The notes under the pieces are model-generated. The model did not search any database and was not told where the DNA came from. It saw only the letters and a program-made list of their open reading frames with translations. A stretch of DNA of 64,000 bases, taken from contig NZ_LN831302.1 in NCBI RefSeq assembly GCF_001488575.1, positions 1,488,001 through 1,552,000 of the forward strand, given 5' to 3'. A program made the translations under genes and the position numbers. The stretch is from Halobacterium hubeiense (GTDB lineage: Archaea > Halobacteriota > Halobacteria > Halobacteriales > Halobacteriaceae). Positions 28,233 through 37,063 of the stretch are shown piece after piece (the stretch's first letter is position 1; each line of letters starts with the position of its first letter).

Positions 28233-28530
28233 TCTGACGATTCACCTGTAGCTCACAGCGACAGCCGACACTCCCGAATTTTTCGCCGATTACGCGTCCG
28301 AGCGGCGGCTCTGCACGCGATACAACGAACTACGACAGCGACTCGTGAGCGACATCCGCGGCGCTGTGGCTTCGAGTTCGATGCAACGGAAAAGGATGCG
28401 GAGCCGAAAAGTCGGCCCCGCAGCCGCCCTGAATTGGTCCCCGCTGACGCTTCGGCCCTCCAAAGCGAAGCGTCACTTGGGTCAAAACGGGCGACGATAA
28501 TAAACCTATCCCCGGCAGTAACGGCTGCCG
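28233..28530. other. Non-coding stretch with two strong hairpins
   Basis: No gene was seen in these 298 bases. A stem pairs 28398-28407 with 28412-28421 (9/10, 4-nt loop). A perfect 10-bp stem TGACGCTTCG pairs 28445-28454 with 28466-28475 (11-nt loop). An AT-rich GATAATAAACC run follows near 28495. The hairpins may end cold-shock gene transcription or belong to a small RNA. Confidence 0.45.
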
Positions 28531-28677
28531 CTACATGTGCTCTTCTTCGAGCACCCAGCCGAGCGCGCGCCGGTAGTACGTGAACATCTCGCGGACGCCC
28601 TCGTGGTTCATCTCCTCGGAGTCGAGCTGTTCGGCGAGAAACTCGTACTGCTCGCGGATCTCGTCCTCGCTGCGCAT
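28531..28677 (-). CDS. Tiny conserved-looking acidic protein (48 aa)
   Basis: A short reading frame from ATG 28677 to a TAG at 28531. It encodes 48 residues with strongly halophilic composition: an acidic helical start (MRSEDEIREQYEFLAEQLDSEE), a middle YYRRALGW and a C-terminal EEEHM. Codon third positions are G/C as in neighbouring genes, and the sequence looks like two amphipathic helices. I infer a real small protein; its function is unknown. It lies 37 bp downstream of the stop of the DUF1028 gene, on the same strand. Confidence 0.65.
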   Translation of the reverse strand: MRSEDEIREQYEFLAEQLDSEEMNHEGVREMFTYYRRALGWVLEEEHM

Positions 28678-28714
28678 ACCGACCGTCGGAGCGCCGGCCG
28701 TATCAATTGCCGTG

Positions 28715-29626
28715 TTACTGCCGGTCGAGGCGCGAGAGCCCGTGCCAGATGGCGTTCACCAGCTTCTCCTCGCCGTCGCCGTCGGCGTCGTCCCAGCCGC
28801 GGGCGAGCGCGTCCTCCAGCGCGTCGAGGTCGTGGTTCTCGAAGTTGTTCATCCCGCGGAACGCCTCTAACGCCTCCCGCGCCTCGTCCCCAAAGTCGCC
28901 GGACGGCGTGCCGTCGTAGAACCCGAGGTCCGCGAGCGCTTCCTCGACGGCTTCGGCCGTCTCTCCGTCGAGTTCGCGGTACTGTTCGGGGTCCTCGCGT
29001 TCGAGGAGCGTGACGTCGTAGACGCGGAACACGCGCTCCAGCTCGTCGATTGGGTGCTCGTGGTCGTCCACGCGCACGTCGATCCAGCGGTCGTTCCCGC
29101 CGTCGTAGCCGCCCTCGGGCTTGGCGACGTACAGCGCCGCGGACTGCTCGCCGCGCTGGTCGCCGCCCGCCTCGTTGCCCGCGTGCAGTGCCGCGATGAG
29201 CTTCTCCGGGAGGCCGCCGTCGGTCGCCTTGAACGTGTCGGCCATCGCGTCCACGGTCTCGCGGTTCTCCAGAATGTTCCCCTGCACGGTGTAGTGCTCG
29301 CCCTGCCGGTCGCTGGCGTGGTCGAAGCACTCCTCGCCCGTGAACGCCGCCACCGAGCCGTCCTGTCCCACGATTCCGACCTGCCGCTGCGGAGCGTCCT
29401 CGTCGTCGGCGGTGAGTCGCTCGATTACTTCGTCGGCCGAGTAGCCGTCGCGGAGCAGGTCGAGGCCGTCCGGGCCGTACGCGACGTTCGCGAAGCTCTG
29501 CGTGGCGATGGCGCCCGCGTCGGCGCTGGCGAACGGGACGACAGCGCCGACGCCGACGAACTTCGACTGCACGGCGACCCCGACCGCGTCGGTCTCGGGG
29601 TCGCACGCGACGATGGAGAACGTCAT
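28715..29626 (-). CDS. DUF1028 family Ntn-hydrolase-like protein
   Basis: A 303-residue protein. The N-terminal DUF1028 domain (about 1-210) starts MTFSIVACDPETDAVGVAVQSKF and has the GAIATQSFANVAYG core, similar in fold to Ntn hydrolases. The C-terminal 80 residues (TLLEREDPEQ to the end) include a peptidoglycan-binding-domain-like helical segment. The enzymatic activity is not established for the family. ATG 29626 is preferred to the longer in-frame start at 29653 because the conserved MTFS begins there. Confidence 0.8.
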   Translation of the reverse strand: MTFSIVACDPETDAVGVAVQSKFVGVGAVVPFASADAGAIATQSFANVAYGPDGLDLLRDGYSADEVIERLTADDEDAPQRQVGIVGQDGSVAAFTGEECFDHASDRQGEHYTVQGNILENRETVDAMADTFKATDGGLPEKLIAALHAGNEAGGDQRGEQSAALYVAKPEGGYDGGNDRWIDVRVDDHEHPIDELERVFRVYDVTLLEREDPEQYRELDGETAEAVEEALADLGFYDGTPSGDFGDEAREALEAFRGMNNFENHDLDALEDALARGWDDADGDGEEKLVNAIWHGLSRLDRQ

Positions 29627-29657
29627 GGCCGGCAGGTGGCCGCCCGCGGGCAAAAGC

Positions 29658-30119
29658 CTACGGCTCGACCACCTCCGTTGCCGTCTTCTCGGCGGTCAGC
29701 GGCTGTCTGCTCGCGAGTTCGACGGCGAACCCGGGGTGCTCGACGAGGTGCCACAGCACCATGTGTCGGCGGCCCGCCGTCAACCCCGTAGTGGAGAGGT
29801 CGTCGGCGGTGAACTCCGCGGGCAGGCGCTGCCAGAGCCGCGCCAGCGCGTCGAAGGAGTCGAACACCTTGCGGTTGCCGGCGGAATCGGCGCCCCGCCG
29901 CTCCACGACGTAGCTGCCGTCCGCGCGGTGGACGCCGACGGTGTTCACGAACGCCTCCCGGGATGTCAGCGCGTCGTCCAGCGAGTCGCGTAGCTCGGCG
30001 GCGGCCTCGCGGGAGAGAAGCAGTTCCTCGTCGCCGACGGTGACGGCGACCCGGCTGCCGCGGCGCTCGACGTGGTGGTCAGGCGAGCGGTCGGATTTCT
30101 CGACCAGCCACGTCGCCGT
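29658..30119 (-). CDS. Conserved haloarchaeal protein lacking a standard start codon
   Basis: The translated frame is clearly protein-like from the codon after an in-frame TAA (30123-30125) onward. WLVEKSDRSPDHHVERRG and the segments LLSREAAAELRDSLDDAL and RRGADSAGNRKVFDSFDAL suggest a 150-residue haloarchaeal family of unknown function. No ATG, GTG or TTG exists before GTG 29948. The frame begins ACG GCG ACG TGG, so an ACG codon at 30117-30119 occupies the place where an ATG would be expected. A non-standard ACG start, a mutated start, or a shorter 96-residue protein from GTG 29948 are the options. Confidence 0.6.
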   Translation of the reverse strand, partial: TATWLVEKSDRSPDHHVERRGSRVAVTVGDEELLLSREAAAELRDSLDDALTSREAFVNTVGVHRADGSYVVERRGADSAGNRKVFDSFDALARLWQRLPAEFTADDLSTTGLTAGRRHMVLWHLVEHPGFAVELASRQPLTAEKTATEVVEP

Positions 30120-30297
30120 GGCTTACTCTATCCTCGGCTGCCGGCGTCGTCAGATTCTGACTCGGCATCGTGAGCGGTGATTGCGGACACACCCAGTTAA
30201 CTCCGGTGGTGGGACAGACCCACCTGTCCGACCGCGTGCCACGACTCGACGCCGGGCCGCCGTTCAATTTTTCATCCGACTCCGGGAACACCGACGC

Positions 30298-31212
30298 ATG
30301 GCGCCGCCGACGACCGTCCTGTTGCCGACCGTTGAGTGGACTCCGGCCTGCGAGGAGGTAGCGTCCCAGCTCCGCCCCGAGGACGAACTGCTGGTCGTCT
30401 GCGACACCGAGGCGGACCCGGTCGCCGAGCGCGCGGGCGACCTCCCCGACCAGACTGCCCTCGTGTTCGCCGGCGAGCCCGAGGCGTGTTCGGGGAAGGC
30501 CAACGCTATCGCCGCGGGGATGGAGGCCGCCGCGCACGACCGCATCGTGTGGACCGACGACGACTTCCACCACCCGCCGGACTGGCTGGCGACGCTCAAC
30601 GCCGACTACGAGCGCCACGGTCCCGTCTCCGAGCTCCCGTTCTTCGTCGGCCGCGACCCGCTGTCGAAGCTGCTGGAACCCGTCTACGCGCTCGGCGGCA
30701 CGCTCGGCGTCTACGCGGCCGACCAGGCGTGGGCGGGCGCGGTCGCCTTCGAGCGCGACGACCTCGACGCCGATGCGTTCCTCGCGGACCTCCGCCGGAC
30801 GGTCAGCGACGACGGCCTGCTCGCCGAGCGCCTCGATGTCACGCCGCTGCGGCGCGCGCGCCGCGTCGAAGTCGGCGGCACGCTCCGGCGGACGCTGGAG
30901 CGCCACGTCCGGTTCACGAAAATCGTCGCCACCCACGACCCCGGCGGGCACGTCGTCACGGCGCTGGTGACGCTCGCGCTCTCCCTCGCGTGCCTGTTCG
31001 CGCCGCTGTCCGCCGCGGTCGGCCTCACCGGGTTCGTCGCGGGCGTCTACGCGGCGTTCGGGGTTCGCCGCTGGACCGCGCTGCTCGCGTACCCCGCGGC
31101 GCTGGCGGCGATTCCGCTCGGCGTCTACGCGCACGCGCGCCGGACGTTCGTCTGGGGCGGCCGGCGCTACCGCTGGCGCGGGAAGTTCGACGTCGAGGTC
31201 GTCGAGGACTGA
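30298..31212 (+). CDS. Family 2 glycosyltransferase, membrane-anchored
   Basis: A 304-residue protein with a GT-A nucleotide-sugar domain at about 5-190. It has a TDDDF motif after HDRIVW in place of the usual DxD, a GKANAIAAGM strand-loop, and an ERL-type acceptor segment. Two or three hydrophobic helices follow at about 215-285, anchoring it in the membrane. It is like ceramide glucosyltransferase-type GT2 enzymes; sugar and acceptor are unknown. CAATTTTTC about 27 nt before ATG 30298 marks a leaderless promoter. Convergent with the hydrolase gene one base away. Confidence 0.8.
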   Translation: MAPPTTVLLPTVEWTPACEEVASQLRPEDELLVVCDTEADPVAERAGDLPDQTALVFAGEPEACSGKANAIAAGMEAAAHDRIVWTDDDFHHPPDWLATLNADYERHGPVSELPFFVGRDPLSKLLEPVYALGGTLGVYAADQAWAGAVAFERDDLDADAFLADLRRTVSDDGLLAERLDVTPLRRARRVEVGGTLRRTLERHVRFTKIVATHDPGGHVVTALVTLALSLACLFAPLSAAVGLTGFVAGVYAAFGVRRWTALLAYPAALAAIPLGVYAHARRTFVWGGRRYRWRGKFDVEVVED

Positions 31213-31213
31213 G

Positions 31214-32497
31214 CTACGCGTCCGCGACCGATTCGACCCACGCCGCGAGGTCAGCGACGACCTCGCCGGCGACGTTGTCCGCGAAGTAGAGGTGCGCCAT
31301 CGTCGTCGGCTCGTGGGCGTCCCTGAAGTAGTGGCCGACCTCGGGGTAGCGCTCCACGCGACTCTCCTTGGGGAGGTCGAGTTCGTTCCACGCCGCGTAC
31401 CGCTGCTCGTGGAACGTCACGAGCTCCGGCTGAACGTCGGGGTCGGCGCGCCCCGACGTCGCCACGAACGCGGGCGCGTCCAGCGCTTCGGCGGTCGCGC
31501 CGGCGTCGTACTCCCGGAGGCTGTCGTGCCACCGGCCCGGCCGCCCGAACACCTCCTCGTCGGGGTCGTAGTCGCCGTCCGCGACGCGGCGCAGTTGCTC
31601 GCGGAGCGCCGCCAGTTCGGCTTCCTGTTCGTCGGAGAGGTCGCCGTCGGGCTCGAACTCGTACCGGAGCACCGGCGTCTCCGGGTCGCTGACCTGCTGG
31701 ACGGCGCCGTCGAGGTTCGCGACGCCCGCGACGCCGCCGTGCCGGTCCGCGATTCGCGGGGCGGCGGTCCCGCCCTGACTGTGGCCGGCGACGAACACGC
31801 TGTCCTCGCTCACCGCGTTGGTCGCCGCGAGTTCGTCGACCGCGGCGACCGCGTCGTCCACGACTACGTTGTCGAGCGTGTACTCCTCGGCGGGGACGTC
31901 GTGGTCGCGCAAGCGCTTCGCGTACCGGAGGACGGCGACGCCCTCGGTCGCCAGCCCCCACGCGAAGTCTTTGAGAACGTTCGAGAGGCCGCCGTCGGGG
32001 TCGTGGATGCCCGCGCCATGGACGAGCACGACGCCCGGGAACGGCCCGTCTCCGTCCGGGACCGCGAGCACGCCGTCGAGGGCGACGTCGTCGGCATCGA
32101 CGGTCACCTCGCGCTCGTCGAACGCGTCGAGGTCCGCGTACGCGGGCGGCTCGTGGGCGGTCGGCAGCGAGAACGCGACGACGGCGCCGTCCTCGACGCC
32201 CAACTCCAGCGTCTGCGTACCGTCCGCGAACCCCAGCTCGGCGAGCGCGCACGGCGCCTCGACTGCCAGCGTCTCGACGCCCTCGAAGTCGCCGTACTCG
32301 CCGTAGAGCCCGTACCAGAACTGTTCGAGGGCGTCCTCGGCGTCGGAGACGTCGCCGAAGCCGTCGGGGTAGGCGTCGACGACCGCCTCCCGGCCGTCGT
32401 CGGAGAGCAGGTCGGCGGCGGCCGCGGGGTCGCCGTCCGCCACGCGGACGGCGAACTCGCGGGCGGTCTCGCGGACCGTGTTGGTTTCGAGAGCCAT
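31214..32497 (-). CDS. Alpha/beta hydrolase with N-terminal NTF2-like domain
   Basis: A 427-residue protein. The N-terminal 120 residues resemble a DUF3887/NTF2-like cone domain. The C-terminal part is an alpha/beta hydrolase with nucleophile elbow GHSQGG, an oxyanion-type VHGAGIHD, and a final His in YPEVGHYF. The substrate is unknown; dienelactone-hydrolase or peptidase-like activity is possible. There is no signal peptide, so it is cytoplasmic. CTATTTGCC about 30 nt upstream on the minus strand is the likely TATA box for the ATG at 32497. Confidence 0.82.
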   Translation of the reverse strand: MALETNTVRETAREFAVRVADGDPAAAADLLSDDGREAVVDAYPDGFGDVSDAEDALEQFWYGLYGEYGDFEGVETLAVEAPCALAELGFADGTQTLELGVEDGAVVAFSLPTAHEPPAYADLDAFDEREVTVDADDVALDGVLAVPDGDGPFPGVVLVHGAGIHDPDGGLSNVLKDFAWGLATEGVAVLRYAKRLRDHDVPAEEYTLDNVVVDDAVAAVDELAATNAVSEDSVFVAGHSQGGTAAPRIADRHGGVAGVANLDGAVQQVSDPETPVLRYEFEPDGDLSDEQEAELAALREQLRRVADGDYDPDEEVFGRPGRWHDSLREYDAGATAEALDAPAFVATSGRADPDVQPELVTFHEQRYAAWNELDLPKESRVERYPEVGHYFRDAHEPTTMAHLYFADNVAGEVVADLAAWVESVADA

Positions 32498-32596
32498 CTG
32501 GACGGATCGTTGACGAGTCCGCGGCAAATAGGTTGGTGGTGTGACAATGGAGCGCGAGACACGGGTGTTTTGCCGCGCGCCCCCCAAAGGCGACGC

Positions 32597-33307
32597 ATGG
32601 ACGTGCGCGGCGAACGGGAGTGCAAATCGTGTGGGACGCGGTGGTCGTACTACGAGACGGGGAGCGTGGAGTGCCCCGACTGCGGGAGCATGCGAAGTGT
32701 CGGCGTCGGCGAGCGCAGCACGCACACGGACGGGAACGCCGACCTCGACCTCTCGGCCGCCCGCGAGGCCGCCGCCGACGGCGACCTGCGCGGCGCGCTC
32801 GACCCCGCGGCGGACGCGTGCCGCGACTACTGCCAGTCCCGGGGGTTCGTCTCTGGCGGCGACCTCCTCGACCTCGACGACACCTACCTCGCGGCGCAGG
32901 AACTGCGGCGCGCGGCGGTCCTGCTCGGGGACGCGCTCCGCACCAGCGACGACGCGGAGCGCTACGTGCTCGCGCTGTTGAACGGCGCCGAGGACGGCCA
33001 GCGGCCCGCGCCCGACGAAGTGCCCGAAGCCCTGCGGGCGGTTCGCGGACTCGCGTACGCGGCGGCGGTCGACCACTACCGGACGGACGTGCGGACGTAC
33101 TGCGGCGGCGAGGTGCCCGAACCCGAGCGCGGACTGCTCGAACGCCTCCGCGACCACGCCAAGCGCGTGGAGGCGCTGGACGGCGACGTGGCTCCCGAGG
33201 ACTCGGAGCGACTGGTCGAAGCGACGCGCGCCATCGCGGACGCGCTCCGCGGCGACGAGTCGGGCGTCGAGCGGGCGCGCACCCGTCTGGACGCCTTGAC
33301 GCGGTAG
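32597..33307 (+). CDS. Zinc-ribbon haloarchaeal protein of unknown function (DUF7117-like)
   Basis: A 236-residue protein with an N-terminal rubredoxin-like ribbon CKSCG (9-13) and CPDCG (26-30), then a mostly helical acidic body. Similar zinc-ribbon plus helical proteins are widespread in haloarchaea and uncharacterised. It starts at ATG 32597, divergent from the hydrolase gene with 99 bp between. Nothing suggests an enzyme; a structural or nucleic-acid-binding role would fit the ribbon. Confidence 0.65.
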   Translation: MDVRGERECKSCGTRWSYYETGSVECPDCGSMRSVGVGERSTHTDGNADLDLSAAREAAADGDLRGALDPAADACRDYCQSRGFVSGGDLLDLDDTYLAAQELRRAAVLLGDALRTSDDAERYVLALLNGAEDGQRPAPDEVPEALRAVRGLAYAAAVDHYRTDVRTYCGGEVPEPERGLLERLRDHAKRVEALDGDVAPEDSERLVEATRAIADALRGDESGVERARTRLDALTR

Positions 33308-33375
33308 CTCGGACGTTTCGAGGCTGGGGCGGGCCACCGCATTTCTTTTAGTAGTCAGCGTCGTTGATTCATCTT

Positions 33376-34655
33376 ATGAGGTCTCCGACACGACGGACGG
33401 CTCTCGCCGTCTGCATCGCCCTCCTCCTCGTCACGGCCGGCTGTAGCGGCGGCACGGGACCGAGCAGCACAGCCACGAGCAGTGACGCGGCTACCACGGG
33501 TGCCGCGACCACGACCACCGCTGACGACGCGCCCGCTCCGGAGCCCGAAGTTCCCGCCAGTTCGACCGGCGTCGATACCGGGAGCGGCACGTGGTCGCCG
33601 GACGTCAGCGTCGAGCAGTACCCGCCGGGCGTCGCCGAGAACGGCACGCTCGCGAACGTCTCCGCGCTGCTGGACGCGCACTTCGCCGCGACGGCGAACG
33701 CCTCCGTGGTGTTCACCTACGAGATGACCGGTCCGAACCAGACCGTTTCCCGAACCTACGGCCACGGGGCCGACGGGACGCCGTTCTACAGCAGCCGCGA
33801 CGAGAACACCAGCGACGGGGGCAGAGTCGTCGAGGAGACCTACTGGAACGGGTCGCGCGGCTACAGCCGGGTGTACGCCTCGACCCGCCCCGAACTGGGG
33901 ACGGTCCACCGGGGCTTCCAGAACGTCACCTACCTCCTCGAAACGTACAAGCCAGGGGGTGAGGTATTCGGCCGACGCACCGACCTGGGGACCCCGCTTC
34001 ATCTGGCAACTACAGCGTCAACGGCACCGTCGAGCGCGGTGACCGGACACTCGTCGAGTTGACCGCCGACGACGCCTCGGGCGACGCCGCAGATTCGATG
34101 ACGGACTTCGACGGCCGAGTGCTCGTCACGCCCGACGGGGCCGTCTACGAGGCTACGTCGTCGACCACTCAGAGTGCCGACGACGGCACCGAGGAGCGCT
34201 ACGCGTGGAACGTCTCACTGCAGACGGGCGTGGAGTGGACGGGGCCGCCCGCTTGGATAGACGGTATTCCGCAGCTCTCGGTGTCGATAGTGGAGGACGG
34301 CCGCGCGGTCGAACTCCGGAACACGGGCGGAGCGGCCCTCCCCGCGAACACCTCGCTGGACGTCTTCGCGAGGAACGAACCCCTCCGCGGGGAGGTCCGC
34401 AGCGGCGAGCCGCGTAACGCGAGGAGCGGCCTCCGCCCGCCCGAACGGGCGGCGACCCTCACGACCGACGTGCGCCTGGAACCCGGCGAGGCGGTCTACG
34501 TGACGGCGGGCGCCGACGGGAACGCGTCGTCGTTCGCGCTCCACGACGAACCGACGAGCGGGGAGTACACCTTCGGGTTCGCCGGCATCCGGAGCACGGA
34601 CAGCGACGTCGGTTACTACCTCGGAACGGGCATCGTGTCCTGGAACACCGAGTGA
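33376..34655 (+). pseudogene. Haloarchaeal lipoprotein gene broken by a frameshift
   Basis: The N-terminal half (33376 onward) encodes a lipoprotein: RTALAVCIALLLVTAGC lipobox, Thr/Ser-rich linker, then a domain with NVSALLDAHFAATANASVVFTY. Around 33955-34000 the coding signal passes from that frame to the one ending at 34655. The second frame reads GNYSVNGTVERGDRTLVEL directly upstream of its first possible start, so the protein is continuous across the change. The first frame runs on in shadow sequence to a TGA at 34062. The body resembles the secreted DUF7537-type haloarchaeal lipoproteins. A sequencing error cannot be excluded; otherwise it is a decaying gene. Confidence 0.75.
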
Positions 34656-34725
34656 GACGAGCGCCCCCATCGAGAAGTCGGGGCGAGCAGCGCCGCAGAC
34701 AGTAGAGGGAGCGACGAACTCGCGG

Positions 34726-35619
34726 TCAGGGAAGCGTCACGTCGACGCCGGTCTGCTCGCCGGCGGCCTTCACGGTGTTGTAGAGCAGCATCGCGCGCGT
34801 CATCGGGCCGACGCCGCCGGGAACGGGCGTGATGGCGCTGGCCTTCTCCTTGGCGCTCTCGAACTCGACGTCGCCGACGAGCTCGTAGCCCTTCTCGGTG
34901 TCGGCGTCCACGCGGTTGATGCCGACGTCGACGACGACGGTGCCCTCCGAGAGCATCGAGCCGTCCACGAGTTCGGTGACGCCGGCGGCCGCGACGACGA
35001 CGTCCGCGCGGCGCGTGTGCGCGGCGAGGTCGTCGGTGCGGCTGTGACAGACGGTGACGGTGGCGTTGCCGCCCGCGCCCTTCTGCACGAGGAGGTTCGC
35101 GAGCGGCTTCCCGACGATGTTCGAGCGGCCGACCACGACGACCTCCTTGCCCTCGGTGTCCACGCCCTCGCTTTCGAGGAGCTTCTGGATGCCGTGGGGC
35201 GTGCAGGGCTTGAAGCGCGCGTTCCCGGCGACGAGCTTCCCGACGTTCTCGGGGTGGAAGCCGTCCACGTCCTTCGCGGGATCGACCGCCGACAGCACGC
35301 GCTCGTCGGGGACGTGGTCGGGCGTCGGGTCCTGCACGAGGATGCCGTGGACGTCCTCGCGGGCGTTGAGCTCCGCGACCGTGTCGAACAGCTCCTCGGC
35401 GGGCGCGTCGGAGTCGATGCGGACGTCCTCGGCGGCGATGCCGATCTCCTCGCAGTCGCGCTGTTTCATCGAGACGTACGTCTCGCTGGCCTGCTTGTCG
35501 TTCATCAGGACGGTCGCGAGCCGCGGCGTGACGCCGGCGTCCTTCAGCGTCGCCACGGAGTCCGCGAGTTCCTCCCGGATGTCGGCGGCGACGGCGTTCC
35601 CGTCGATGATACTCGTCAT
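34726..35619 (-). CDS. folD: FolD: methylenetetrahydrofolate dehydrogenase/cyclohydrolase
   Basis: A 297-residue bifunctional enzyme interconverting 5,10-methylene-, methenyl- and 10-formyl-tetrahydrofolate with NADP. The substrate-binding YVSMKQRDCEEIGI contains the catalytic Lys. GILVQDPTPDHV and VVGRSNIVGKPLANLLV are the PROSITE-type signatures, and the end has TPVPGGVGPMTRAML. ATG 35619 fits the family start MTSIIDGNAVA. The next gene upstream on the same strand is glyA, the producer of methylene-THF, so the pair is a one-carbon unit. Confidence 0.95.
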   Translation of the reverse strand: MTSIIDGNAVAADIREELADSVATLKDAGVTPRLATVLMNDKQASETYVSMKQRDCEEIGIAAEDVRIDSDAPAEELFDTVAELNAREDVHGILVQDPTPDHVPDERVLSAVDPAKDVDGFHPENVGKLVAGNARFKPCTPHGIQKLLESEGVDTEGKEVVVVGRSNIVGKPLANLLVQKGAGGNATVTVCHSRTDDLAAHTRRADVVVAAAGVTELVDGSMLSEGTVVVDVGINRVDADTEKGYELVGDVEFESAKEKASAITPVPGGVGPMTRAMLLYNTVKAAGEQTGVDVTLP

Positions 35620-35711
35620 GACGGAAACTCCGCGCTCGCCCGCCTTCAATTCGGCGGTTCGTGCACAAAACAGCGGTTCGTCCGTGAAGAATATTCACGA
35701 ACGCCCAACAG

Positions 35712-36959
35712 TCACTCGTACAGCGGGTGTTCGCGGCAGAGGTCCTCGACGGTCGCGGCGACCTCGGCGTACACCTCGGCGTCGCCGACGTTGTCCACGA
35801 CCTTCGCGATGCAGTCGCCGACGGTCTCCATCGCCTCCTCGTCGAAGCCGCGGGTCGTCAGCGCGGGCGTGCCGGCGCGGATGCCCGACGGGTCGAACGC
35901 GGAGCGAGACTCGTCCGGCACGGTGTTGGCGTTCAGGACGATGCCGACTTCTTCGAGGGCTTCCTCGGCGTCGCCGCCGGAGACGTCGGGGTGGGAGTCG
36001 CGGAGGTCCACGAGCACGAGGTGGGTGTCGGTGCCGCCCGAGACCAGCGAGAAGCCGTGGTCCTGGAGCGTCTCACCGAGCACCTCGGCGTTGCGCACGA
36101 CCTGTTCGGCGTACTCGTCGAAGGACTCGTCCAGCGCCTCCTTGAAGCCGACCGCCTTCCCCGCGATGTTGTGCATCAGCGGGCCGCCCTGCGCGCCCGG
36201 GAACACCGCCGAGTCCACGTCGTCGGCGTACTCCTCGTCGCACATGATGATGCCGCCGCGGCCCGCGCGAATCGTCTTGTGCGTCGAGCCGGTCACGAAG
36301 TCCGCGACGCCGACCGGCGAGGGGTGTTCGCCCGCCGCGACGAGGCCCGTGATGTGTGCGATGTCCGCCATGTGGTAGGCGCCGACGGCGTCGGCGGCCT
36401 CCTGAATGCGCTCCCACTCGACCTCCCGGGGGTACGCCGAGAACCCCGAGACAATCATGTCGGGCTCGAACTCCTCGGCGGTCTCGCGCAGCGACTCGTA
36501 GTCCAGTCGGCCGGTGTCGGCATCGACCTCGTACTGCTCGACCTCGTACAGCTGGCCAGCGAAGTTCGCGGGGTGGCCGTGGCTGAGGTGGCCGCCGTGC
36601 GTGAGGTCAAGCGAGAGAATCTTGTCGCCGGGCTCCAGTACGGAGAAGTAGACGCCCATGTTCGCCGACGAGCCGCTGTGGGGCTGGACGTTGGCGTGGT
36701 CGGCGCCGAACAGCTCCTTCGCGCGTTCGATGGCGAGCTCCTCGACGTCGTCCGCGAACTCGCAGCCGCCGTAGTAGCGCTCGCCCGGGTAACCCTCGGC
36801 GTACTTGTTCGTGAGTTCGCTGCTCTGGGCTTCGAGGACGGCTTCGCTGGCGTGGTTCTCGCTGGCGATCATCGCCAGCGTCTCGTTCTGCCGGTGGCGC
36901 TCGCCGACGAGCGCGTCCGCGACTGCCGGGTCGACCTCCCGGACGTCGTCGTAGCTCAT
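35712..36959 (-). CDS. glyA: Serine hydroxymethyltransferase
   Basis: A 415-residue PLP enzyme converting serine and THF (or an archaeal pterin) to glycine and the methylene derivative. The PLP lysine lies in TGSTHKTIRAGRGG. NKYAEGYPGERYYGGCE and HANVQPHSGSSAN are typical. It begins MSYDDVREVD at 36959. The 92 bp between glyA and folD, same strand and linked function, suggest co-transcription. Confidence 0.95.
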   Translation of the reverse strand: MSYDDVREVDPAVADALVGERHRQNETLAMIASENHASEAVLEAQSSELTNKYAEGYPGERYYGGCEFADDVEELAIERAKELFGADHANVQPHSGSSANMGVYFSVLEPGDKILSLDLTHGGHLSHGHPANFAGQLYEVEQYEVDADTGRLDYESLRETAEEFEPDMIVSGFSAYPREVEWERIQEAADAVGAYHMADIAHITGLVAAGEHPSPVGVADFVTGSTHKTIRAGRGGIIMCDEEYADDVDSAVFPGAQGGPLMHNIAGKAVGFKEALDESFDEYAEQVVRNAEVLGETLQDHGFSLVSGGTDTHLVLVDLRDSHPDVSGGDAEEALEEVGIVLNANTVPDESRSAFDPSGIRAGTPALTTRGFDEEAMETVGDCIAKVVDNVGDAEVYAEVAATVEDLCREHPLYE

Positions 36960-37063
36960 GCCTAGAGTGGCCGGTGCGCGCGGCATAAGTCTACCGAGGA
37001 CGCCATAATTCACCCCCGCTCCTCGACAGAAATATAAGCCCGCTGGGAGTACGTGACAGCCGC

